Source: Rostrohypoxylon terebratum | Lineage: Eukaryota; Ascomycota; Sordariomycetes; Xylariales; Hypoxylaceae | NCBI GenBank assembly: GCA_022497145.1 | Contig: MU385998.1 | Coordinates: 1 to 61,619 of the forward strand | DNA: 61,619 nucleotides | Direction of reading: 5' to 3' | In this document: positions 34,188-42,974 of the stretch, one piece after another | Numbering within the stretch: the stretch's first letter is position 1 | How the letters are laid out: every line of letters starts with the position of its first letter | Made by a program: the position numbers and the translations under genes | The notes under the pieces: model-generated | The model's database searches: none | What the model was told of the DNA's origin: nothing | The model's input: the letters and a program-made list of their open reading frames with translations, nothing else

Positions 34188-37100
34188 ATGGCAAGGACAT
34201 CAGCACCCGAGAAGACAGGAGACGAGCATTCTGTCCATTTGCATCTCGTTTCTGGCGAAAATGAAAGTGAAACGGACTCAGGGATCTATATCATTGCAAT
34301 TCATGGCCTAGACACAAAGTCGCCGGAGAAATGGACTTGGATAGATCCTAAGGATCACAGTCATAAAGTAAATTGGCTAGGAAACCAAGATATGCTTCCG
34401 AGTGTCGTGAAACAAGCTCCGATATTTACCTGCGATTGGCCGGCCAAATTATACGAAAGGCGGAGAATGACTCAAAAAACGATCACAGAATCTGCTCGAC
34501 TTCTTCTCGACGGCATCCAACGTCTAGTAAAGGAAAATGGCCGAATCCTCTTCATTGCATCATGTCTTGGAGGTATTATCTTGATGAAAGCTCTTCAGAT
34601 TGCTACTGGCGACTACCGCTACATTAAAAAAGCCACACGTGGTGTCATTTTTCTTGCTACGCCGTTCCGAGGTACTTCCTTAAAAAATTGGGCGATCCCA
34701 TTCTTGAGATTTTGGGCTTCAATACAAAGCAAGCAAGTGTCAATGTTACTCGACCTCACGACAGCGACTCCTGATCTCACAGAAATGTTGGGTGAATTCA
34801 CCACGCTCTGTAGAGAACAGGGCTACGAAATATCTACTTTCTATGAGAAAGGTGCCACCAGCTTATTTCGCAAAACCCTTCATATACCGAGATTCCTTTA
34901 TACCCCTTCTACACCAGTAAGAGTCGCCAGAAAGCCTTTTGCTTCACTTGCTAACTCCAATCAGCTAGTTAATGAACATTCTGCGAGGTTGGATATCGAT
35001 CCCCACCCACTGGCCCTCGATCGAAACCACACAATGATGAACAAGTTCTCTAGCCCTTCAGATGTGGATTACAATAGAGTCGCGGGAAAGGTTGAATGGT
35101 TGCTCAATAAGATCATAAAAGGCACACCACTCCAGCGAGCAGACACCTGGATACTTGACAGACATTATACCGGAAGGACCCAGGAGAGACTTAAAATTCG
35201 ACGGCTATCGGGTGAATACCTACCCATGAAGCAGTGCTATATCAACCTTGCTATCGTAGATTTTAAGAGAGACTCTCATAACAGGCCTGAGATTCAGTCT
35301 ACTCCGTTTTCACTATTCAGTCGGCTGGAGGCTGAGATACCGGATGAAAAGTCATTGATTGAGCTTCCAAACCTCTTTGCCCCGCGCAAACTTCCCAAAG
35401 GTGGCACTAAAGAGCCAAGGAGAATACTGATCCGTGGTCGCGCCGGGGTTGGGAAGACTACTTTATGTAAAAAAATAGTCCATGATTTCATCTACGATGG
35501 TATGTGGAAGAGACTATTCAAGCGCATACTCTGGGTCCCCCTGCGAAAATTGAGATATAAACGGCCTGAAAACTTCGAGCAATTGTTTTATAACGAGTAC
35601 TTCATTTCGGGGGGTGAAGGTAGCCGCGAGTTGTCGAGAGAGCTATACAACGCAGTACAAATCGGGAACGAAAAAACGCTGTTTCTCCTGGATGGTTTCG
35701 ATGAAGTCCAGGATTTGGGTAGTGAAGATTATCCATTCTTTTCAGAACTTCTAAATCAGCCCAACGTGATCATCACCAGCAGACCGCATGCTTTCTTTCC
35801 AGCGAATGTCGATTTACCTGACATGGAGCTGGAAACAATCGGGTTTTACCCAGACCAAGTTCGACACTATCTCGAAAAAGTTGCGAAAGACGTACATATT
35901 GTTCAGGGGATCCAATCGTTTCTCGGCAAGCATCAAGTTATTCAGGGCCTCGTTCGAATCCCAATTCAGCTAGATGCGCTCTGTCTCGCATGGAACGGCA
36001 TAAAAAGTCAATATATTCCTAAGACGATGACGACTATCTACACAGCCATCGCGTTTTCTTTGTGGAAAGACTATATTGTACGAAATAAGGGAAAGGATAC
36101 AAATTATATCAGAACAGCTGGTAATTGGGAAGTAGAAGATGAAATCGGACCTGAAAACAAAGTCCTTGAGTACTTTGCTTTCAATGGATTGAGTAGCAAT
36201 ATGCTGGAATTCCTGCCGAAACATCAAGAAGCTATACGTAAGTTAGCTAAGAGCATGGAGCTGCAGTCCAAAGTCTCGAATTCATCGTTTTCTGATTTCC
36301 TTGGGCGCCTTCCATTTTTGCGGTCATCGGACCCCCTACCAGAGCCGTCCAATCGAAGCTACCACTTCTTACACCTCACGTTCCAAGAGTTCTTCGCGGC
36401 GAAATATTTCGCAAGGCAGTGGGAATCAGGAAAGGACCTCGTTTATTTGGACCTCAATTCTGAATGTCCAGAAACTTCGTCGATTTCCCCCAAGAGGTTT
36501 CTGGGGCAGAACAAGTATATCTTGCGTTACGACATCGTATGGCGTTTTACCGCAGGCCTTCTGAAACCTGAAAACGTCCCAAAGTTTCTCAAAGAACTTG
36601 AGGAGGAGCAGCCCGATCTTTTAGGGCCTACGCATCAGCGACTAATCATGCATTGCTTGAGCGAGACAGATATTTCACATGACCCGAGGCTGCTATCAAG
36701 GTTGGAAGATGGGCTATATCGATGGCTAATCTTCGAGTGTGGCTTGGGAGGATTCCCGCTCTTGGCTTATGAATCAGAATTTCCGGATCGAGCTTTCTGT
36801 GACGCACTTGTATCTACCAGATACAATGAAAACGGATTATTAAGTAGAGGCTTTCCAAGTGAAATGTTTCTTACTGAAACGACAATAATGAGGTTAATGG
36901 AAATCATGCAAGATGTCAAAATAGATCATACGACTAGGGGAAATGCTTCTTCGCTGCTGAGCAGTCAATCAAACTTACCGGAGCAGGTTATCTCAAACTT
37001 GATAGAACTGTTAATCCAAGACGTCGATCGGTTTACTTTTGATAATGAGGCCTCCGATATCCTTAGTCGGCAATCGGCGCTTTCGCCAGAGAGCATCTTG

Positions 37101-38756
37101 AAGCTAGAGGAGTTAATTCAAGATGATAATGTACAAGACAAAATCAGAATTGCTGCCGTCGAGTCACTAAGCAACCGATCGGACTTGTTGAAAGAAACAA
37201 TAACGAATATTATAACGATGTTACGTCAATATTCGTTAGAGATAGCAGACCAACCTGGTATCATATTACGACATTTATCAAAAACTTTGAGAACACAATC
37301 CAATTTAACGGAGCAAACTGTTATATCCCTCTCCAGCCCCAGCCCAATTGACCATGAATCCAGAGTGACTTCTGATTTCAGGTTGAACGCACTTGAACTC
37401 TTTGAGGGACGATCACATTTATCAAAACAAACAATCGATGCTGTCATGCAACTGCTTGGAGATGAACATTGGAATATCCGAAGTCGCGCGGCTGACGTCC
37501 TGAAAAAACAGTCGAATTTGTCCCAAGAAACTCTTCACGCTCTTAGAACATTACTTGAAAAAGCGGACGAGGGCCTCTACTCTATCGTTGCCGAAGTGCT
37601 AGGGGCATTCTCGCGCTTACCAGCACAAGTAGTGGCAACTCTTATACGGCTATTGAAAGATACGACTGGGAATACTCGGTATGATGCTGTTCGTGCCTTG
37701 AAAACCCAAAGAAACTTACCAGAAGAAGTCGTAATGACTCTCATACCACTCTTACAAAATAGAGACGATGGCATCGAATCAGCTGCCTGTGATATATTAT
37801 TGTGTAACCAACCACGATTATCAGAACAGGCCATTGGATATCTTCAGCAGCTAAATAAAGATGCCACAGAAAATATTGAAAATATTATTGCCGAAGCTCC
37901 GAGATTGGTGGGGCCAATTCCGTTGAGAGCGCAGGAGCTCGATTTGCACAAATGGTGGAGAGATTTAGAAGCACACAAACGCGACATGGATCATCATTGG
38001 TCTATTTGCGGTTATACCATTTGGATCTTAGAATGTCATATTCAACGTATAACCTTACAAATTTCAGAAGAAACTATGATGGTATTCTTGACGGCACTAT
38101 TCCTCAAAACCTGTGGACCAGCTGACTATTACAAAATAGGACGGATGTTTCGATTACAATCAAATGTGCCAGAGCTTGTCTTGAAAACCGCCTGGGCACA
38201 ACTAGCATATCCTCCAAATAATTCGGCCGTTCGAGATGTCATCATCAATGATCTTTCATCAAGAAACGTACTGGCCTTGTCAGACGATATGATCAAACCC
38301 GTTGTACGAGTTTTCAAGGGGCTGGATATACCAAGCCGAACCGATGTCTTGAACATCTTAGCAACGAAATCGAATCTGTCCAGGGAAATTGCCAAAGATT
38401 TTGTAGAGCTGTTCGAAGGTGCCGACCAGAGTTTTCAACATGATATTGTTGCGCAGATATCAGAGAGAATAGATCTCCTAGATAAAATCCTCGAGGCCTT
38501 AGAGTCCCCTACGGCACCTCGTACCCTTACCCTTGATTCCCAAACCATGAAATTCCTTTATGGGTGTTTTCTATTTGCTAGTTTCCAGGAACAGATTTGT
38601 CTGCGGTTGAATGAAGATGACCCAGAAGGAAGCTTGTGTATAAGTCTACCAAATGCGTCGCGAACGGTTATTTTGGACTGCAGTGCGTCACAGGAACAGA
38701 CGCTGGGGGAAGTTCGAAGGTGGCAGAGATTTTGGGATATCCCTTATTGCGAGTAA
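34188..38756 (+). CDS. NLR/STAND protein: alpha/beta-hydrolase-like N-domain, NACHT, HEAT-like repeats
   Basis: Probable fungal NLR of 1522 residues in one exon. Domains in order: an alpha/beta-hydrolase-like domain (about 30-310) beginning YIIAIHGLDTK, with the elbow FIASCLGGIIL, in which the position of the usual Ser is Cys, and ATPFRGTSL. The spacer ERLKIRRLSGEYLPMKQCYI is typical of this fungal group. NACHT follows, with Walker A IRGRAGVGKTT (about 415-425), Walker B TLFLLDGFDEV (497-507) and sensor PNVIITSRPHA. Then FLHLTFQEFFAAKYF (winged-helix end of NACHT). Residues about 920-1225 hold about nine 33-34-residue helical repeats in a common register (Q-S-N-L-S/P-E-Q-x-I/V), HEAT-like. 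The start ATG at 34188 lies 21 nt inside a longer open frame that has no earlier ATG. A metacaspase follows 436 bp downstream on the same strand. Confidence 0.9.
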   Translation: MARTSAPEKTGDEHSVHLHLVSGENESETDSGIYIIAIHGLDTKSPEKWTWIDPKDHSHKVNWLGNQDMLPSVVKQAPIFTCDWPAKLYERRRMTQKTITESARLLLDGIQRLVKENGRILFIASCLGGIILMKALQIATGDYRYIKKATRGVIFLATPFRGTSLKNWAIPFLRFWASIQSKQVSMLLDLTTATPDLTEMLGEFTTLCREQGYEISTFYEKGATSLFRKTLHIPRFLYTPSTPVRVARKPFASLANSNQLVNEHSARLDIDPHPLALDRNHTMMNKFSSPSDVDYNRVAGKVEWLLNKIIKGTPLQRADTWILDRHYTGRTQERLKIRRLSGEYLPMKQCYINLAIVDFKRDSHNRPEIQSTPFSLFSRLEAEIPDEKSLIELPNLFAPRKLPKGGTKEPRRILIRGRAGVGKTTLCKKIVHDFIYDGMWKRLFKRILWVPLRKLRYKRPENFEQLFYNEYFISGGEGSRELSRELYNAVQIGNEKTLFLLDGFDEVQDLGSEDYPFFSELLNQPNVIITSRPHAFFPANVDLPDMELETIGFYPDQVRHYLEKVAKDVHIVQGIQSFLGKHQVIQGLVRIPIQLDALCLAWNGIKSQYIPKTMTTIYTAIAFSLWKDYIVRNKGKDTNYIRTAGNWEVEDEIGPENKVLEYFAFNGLSSNMLEFLPKHQEAIRKLAKSMELQSKVSNSSFSDFLGRLPFLRSSDPLPEPSNRSYHFLHLTFQEFFAAKYFARQWESGKDLVYLDLNSECPETSSISPKRFLGQNKYILRYDIVWRFTAGLLKPENVPKFLKELEEEQPDLLGPTHQRLIMHCLSETDISHDPRLLSRLEDGLYRWLIFECGLGGFPLLAYESEFPDRAFCDALVSTRYNENGLLSRGFPSEMFLTETTIMRLMEIMQDVKIDHTTRGNASSLLSSQSNLPEQVISNLIELLIQDVDRFTFDNEASDILSRQSALSPESILKLEELIQDDNVQDKIRIAAVESLSNRSDLLKETITNIITMLRQYSLEIADQPGIILRHLSKTLRTQSNLTEQTVISLSSPSPIDHESRVTSDFRLNALELFEGRSHLSKQTIDAVMQLLGDEHWNIRSRAADVLKKQSNLSQETLHALRTLLEKADEGLYSIVAEVLGAFSRLPAQVVATLIRLLKDTTGNTRYDAVRALKTQRNLPEEVVMTLIPLLQNRDDGIESAACDILLCNQPRLSEQAIGYLQQLNKDATENIENIIAEAPRLVGPIPLRAQELDLHKWWRDLEAHKRDMDHHWSICGYTIWILECHIQRITLQISEETMMVFLTALFLKTCGPADYYKIGRMFRLQSNVPELVLKTAWAQLAYPPNNSAVRDVIINDLSSRNVLALSDDMIKPVVRVFKGLDIPSRTDVLNILATKSNLSREIAKDFVELFEGADQSFQHDIVAQISERIDLLDKILEALESPTAPRTLTLDSQTMKFLYGCFLFASFQEQICLRLNEDDPEGSLCISLPNASRTVILDCSASQEQTLGEVRRWQRFWDIPYCE
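36960..37860 (+). repeat. Coding array of HEAT-like repeats in the NLR
   Basis: The codons for the motif starting Q/R-S-N-L recur at a spacing of 99-102 nt, for example near 37410, 37509, 37608, 37707 and 37809. Nucleotide identity between units is low, so the units have diverged, unlike the near-identical repeats of recently diversifying fungal NLRs. Confidence 0.75.
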
Positions 38757-39192
38757 TTGGGATGACTTGTTTGAGCGACGTCTTTTGTTATCCTTACACC
38801 CATAGCGTTTACCAGGAGGAGTTTGGGTACGGGCTCTGGGAAAATTTTCGTTTTATTTTGGAAGGGTTTGTATGTACCTATATGTAGTGGAGATCTCGTT
38901 CGTTGGATAATGAGGGTATGTAGGACCTAGGTAGCCATGGATACCTAGCGAAGGATACAGCTGAGACAGAATAAACATCATGCATCATGCTAACCCCCAC
39001 TAGGCTCACTTCACATGCAGTGTTACCCACAGTCATGGAGGTCTCTTCATGACTGGTCGGGCTCCGGGAATACGGCTCCTCTCCTCTAGAGGAAATTATC
39101 TGTGTCCTCTGCAATTATCTGAGTGATGATCAACTCTGCACCATTTGTAACACATCTTATCATTGTTCAATATTGATATCGCGACTTCCAAT
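38757..39192. other. Short spacer between NLR and metacaspase
   Basis: 436 bp with no gene. It holds the NLR terminator and the metacaspase promoter, and includes CCTAGGTAGCC and ATACCTAGC motifs. Confidence 0.5.
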
Positions 39193-40434
39193 ATGGCGCG
39201 TAAGAAAGCCCTTCTTATTGGTATCAACTACTACGGCACCGACCACGAGTTAAATGGCTGTATTAACGATGCTGAGAATATTCGCAACTTCCTTGTCGAG
39301 GAGCGAGGGTTTTCGCCGAGCGGACACGACATGGTGATGCTTTCGGACATACCAGAAAATGCGGGGACTCCATTCTATCCTACGGGAGCCAACATAATGG
39401 CTGCTATCAACTGGCTCGTGACACAAAACCGACCTGGCGACGTGCTTTGGCTGAGTTACTCCGGCCATGGAGGTTAGTTATCAGCTCTGTGACCCCCGCT
39501 GCCCCGTCTCCCGCGACGTGTTAGTGGCGTGTGTGTTAATCAATCTTTGCAGGCCAAGTAAGAAATGACGATAGGGAGTCGGGGTAAGTAGGACATAGAT
39601 ACCTAGCTGCCTAGTAAATAAAAAGCAAAATGGTGGCTAACTGGAGTGTCTCAAATATGGTAGTTTCGACGATACGATATGCCCCGTAGACTTTGTCGAG
39701 AATGGGCAGATCCCAAGTCAGAATGTGAGCTGACAATATGAGATTACTTTACCTTCTGCGCATCGGAACCTAACTTGGACTACTGAATAGCTACACCGGG
39801 CTATCGTCTCCCCAATGAATCCGGAATGTCGTCTAACTATCCTATTTGACTGTTGTCACTCCGGTTCGGCCTGCGAGCTACCTTATGTCTATCGCCCAGA
39901 CGAAGAGGGCAATGTCAACATGGTAGACACGATTAAGCAAGGTATCGGGCTGATCCGCGCAGCAGAGGGGCTATTCGAAGGTGGATTTTCCATGTCCAAA
40001 GTTGACGACGCTAAAATGTTACTGGGTGGCGCAACTGATTTTTTCAACGGCCTGCATCATCGGCGGAACCGAGATGTCGATGAAGATGGACTTGCGCCGG
40101 AAAACTTCGAGGAGCACTGGGAGACCGAAGGAAAGGATGTTTGGATGTTTTCCGGATGCGCGGACAATCAGACGTCAGCGGACACGTCTATCGCTGGCGC
40201 GCCGACCGGAGCGATGTCTTGGGCGTTGGTCAGGACTTTGAGAGAGTATCCTGAACAGTCTTATATCAATGTGCGTTACGAGATAGAATTCTTGTCTCAT
40301 TCCTGCTAATAATGTTATAGATCCTCCAGAATACTAGAGAGGAACTTGCTCAGAAGTATTCGCAGATTCCGCAGCTGAGCTGTGGTGGTAGGTATGACTT
40401 GGATCAACCACTGGCGGTAAGTAAATGTCTTTGA
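39193..40434 (+). CDS. Type I-like metacaspase without prodomain (caspase-fold cysteine protease)
   Basis: Peptidase C14 family, Arg/Lys-specific protease linked to programmed cell death and proteostasis in fungi. Exons are 39193-39472, 39553-39583, 39664-39724, 39791-40270 and 40321-40434, giving 321 residues with all phases consistent. It begins directly at the catalytic fold (KKALLIGINYYG) with no Gln/Pro-rich prodomain. The dyad is His92 (YSGHGG) and Cys146 (FDCCHSGS). The acidic S1-pocket region (DDTICPVDF) and the small-subunit motifs (MFSGCADNQTSADT, GAMSWALVRTL) are present. The last exon ends GGRYDLDQPLAV plus a few residues. A GTAAGT lies inside that last stretch, so an alternative terminal exon is possible. 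It is adjacent to a cell-death-type NLR. Confidence 0.9.
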
Positions 40435-40950
40435 TACGTCCATATCTAATATTTTACGCAAAAAATATCTGATCGATTCGATAGTTGTGATAGGTAAACA
40501 GACAGGTACCTATGAGATGGTGTACTCGGTACTTGGTAGTGATGAATGGAATTGAAAGCTTCTAAAGTGATCAAAAGTGATCAATGGGATTTCCCCTTTT
40601 ACCCTAAATAGAACAAATGGAGGGGCACTGCGGTTACATAAGCCCCCACGTCGAACTCGTGCTGCTCGTGGTTAGTCAGATGGAATCACGTGATTGAATT
40701 CACCCCTCCAAAGGTACCTCACCTATTACTATTACCCAGGGCCCAGGCAATTTCCAGGGCTTTATTTTACTGAACGAACTCACTATCTCCACTACCATCC
40801 ATTCTTAATAATATATTCAAACATACCTCGACGCAAAACATTCGTCCTTACAACTTCAGATTTGACCTTCTCTGTTAATTCATACTTCGTTCAAGTTCGT
40901 ACGCCAAACCTGTAGATCCGTACTGAAGCTCTATCGAGCCATCAAGGAAG
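40435..40950. other. Intergenic upstream of MED22
   Basis: AT-rich with a repeated AAAGTGATCA pair at about 40564-40583. No gene seen. Confidence 0.4.
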
Positions 40951-42086
40951 ATGAATCGAAAGGATTCTTCCAATCTTCTCGGTAAGTGAATTGATTTTAA
41001 TTCCAGAGACTCATCCATATCCTTCGCATGATTTCATTCATGCCTTTGAAAGCATTTTCGTCACCAGTCTATTTTCTATGAGCCATACGCCAGACATAAC
41101 GAGAACATGCTTTCTGGACAGGATCCCGAGATCAGTTCGATGATAAAAGGTCGGTCTTGCTTGCGCTATTGCCGCTTTCGTCACCACCTGCGAGACTTGC
41201 ATTCACGTTTTTCCTGCAATGATTTTACTTAATCATCTTTGATGCCGAGTCTCGACGCCTTTAAGATATTGTCGCATTTCAACAACAAGAGCGTCATTAT
41301 TGATTCTGGAGACATCACGAGCCTCGATAAATCGTCGCTCTGGAGTGACTTCATTAAACACGTACTTGCTTAGCACGGCATCGCTTTACAAGTCAATATT
41401 GTTGTCCCAGAGAAAAAAAAAAGGCGACCAGTTGGTAAGCTATACAGAGCGAATCGATTGCTATAATCCACGACAATCTCTGAGAGCGAGCGGCACTGGT
41501 CATTGCCAAAGTGAATGAACCTTTCAAAATAATTCAGTATTATAGCCTCACATTGTCGAGTTTGAAGCTAACAGTAACTCGAATATAGATCTTCACAATG
41601 TCACGATTGCAAGGATCCTGAGACGCTTCAACAACATCATTGCAGCTGCCACGGCGCCCATTTCTGACAACAGCAACACTATGGAGCAGGCCTCGTCCAA
41701 CAGTCTAATGATGCAGACTGAGACTGCCGCAATGGTATGCTTCTCCCCTTCCTACATCATCTATCCTTTCCTTCGCCTAGTCGAGCATGAACCCACCCAT
41801 CCACTCCCCCCTTTTCCGCACCCATAGCTAACCTGCCTACCCTAAGATAACCGAAATCCAAGGTCTCCTCGCCATCAACCGCGAGATCAAAGCCCTCTGG
41901 ATGCGCGGACCGCTCCGCCAGCCCGGCGAAGGTGACGCCCGCGAGGCCGCCATCGACGCGCAAGCGCAGTCCGTCGCGCAGCTGTATGACCAAGCGCTCG
42001 CCATGAGCGACGCCGCCGTATCCGAAGAGGCGCAGCGCAGAGCCGTAGGCGACGCGCCTGTCCCCGGCGACGGCGTCATCCCCTAG
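40951..42086 (+). CDS. MED22: Mediator of RNA polymerase II transcription subunit 22
   Basis: Head-module subunit of the Mediator complex (Srb6/MED22), which pairs with MED11. Exons are 40951-40981, 41589-41734 and 41847-42086, giving 138 residues with matching phases. The family pattern is clear: SSNLLDLHNVTIARILRRFN, then IIAAATAPISDN, MEQASSNSLMMQTETAAM, and INREIKALWMRGPLRQP, then AIDAQAQSVAQLYDQALAM. The length fits fungal MED22. The first intron (606 nt) is unusually long for this locus and was chosen because it alone keeps phase and gives the conserved LLDxHN-type start. The frame stays open beyond the TAG; see the next feature. Confidence 0.85.
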
Positions 42087-42677
42087 GACGGGACCGCCAG
42101 CGTCCCCGCGGGCCAGGCCCCGGCTCACGAGCAGGGCCAACCCGCTACTTCATTCGGCGCTCCCGACGACGACGACCACGACGGCATCATCGTCCACTCC
42201 AACTATTTCCAGTCTGCATCCCCGGGTCTCCCCAACTCTGATGAGGGCTACTGGACCAGCTTTGAGAATGAGATGGAGCTCGAGCTCTCTGAAGTGACTG
42301 AATCCGAGTTGTCGGATGCTTTGGCTCAGGCTGTGGATGCACAGGACTACTATCTCCCCAACGGAGAAGGCCTCGTTGGCTCCGATGACGCCGAAGCTTT
42401 CTGGGAGGCTTTGTGGAATGACTCCCTCCCCAGATCTGAGTACGACCTTGACCAAGACCAAAATCCCGACCAAAATCCCGACCAAGTTCTCGACCAAGTT
42501 CCCGACCGAAGTCTATACCACGGCCTAGCCGAATACTCTAACGTATTTTCTTCTGACGATACTGTTGCTTCTACTGACGAAGACAATGCATCTGTCGCGA
42601 CCGAGATTTCTGTTCCCGACGAGATGGGAATCGCGGACGATTTGCTCAGAACCATCCTCGGATTGCCTCCTCTATGA
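42087..42677 (+). CDS. In-frame acidic extension after the MED22 stop codon (196 codons)
   Basis: Directly after the MED22 TAG the same frame continues without a stop to a TGA at 42675-42677. Codon choice is strongly biased toward C-ending codons in its first part (a GAC run, ATC ATC GTC CAC TCC AAC TAT TTC), like real coding sequence here. The product is acidic and Gln/Ser-rich, with a short DQNPDQ-type tandem and a hydrophobic end (LLRTILGLPPL). Three readings are possible: stop readthrough; a 42-nt in-frame intron at 42045-42086 (GTAGGC to CCCTAG) that removes the stop; or a nonsense change in a longer ancestral gene. A separate gene from the ATG at 42273 (134 residues) is less likely because the open bias begins earlier. 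Confidence 0.55.
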   Translation, partial: DGTASVPAGQAPAHEQGQPATSFGAPDDDDHDGIIVHSNYFQSASPGLPNSDEGYWTSFENEMELELSEVTESELSDALAQAVDAQDYYLPNGEGLVGSDDAEAFWEALWNDSLPRSEYDLDQDQNPDQNPDQVLDQVPDRSLYHGLAEYSNVFSSDDTVASTDEDNASVATEISVPDEMGIADDLLRTILGLPPL

Positions 42678-42974
42678 GCCTGGCGAGTTTTGGTGAAGGT
42701 GGTGGGGTGTTTGCGATTTTGTGGTTATCTAGGCTAGGGATATGACGATTGGCAACGTGTCACAGATTGGCTGATTGGGTCTAATGTGATTCGATACTGA
42801 TCTTTAGGTACTGCACTAGGAGGCAAAATAATCCACACTGAAACTGATTTTCCCATGAAATAAACCACATAAAATGTGTTTCTACTATGACCATTTCTGT
42901 ATTACGTGAAAGCGCTGAGACCACAAGCTACCTACATGGGTAAATGGAGCAAATCTGTGGGCAAGCTAGGATAT

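Noticed and set aside
41757..42140. Minus-strand frame across MED22
   Set aside because: Shadow of MED22 and its GC-rich extension; the plus strand has clear family motifs.
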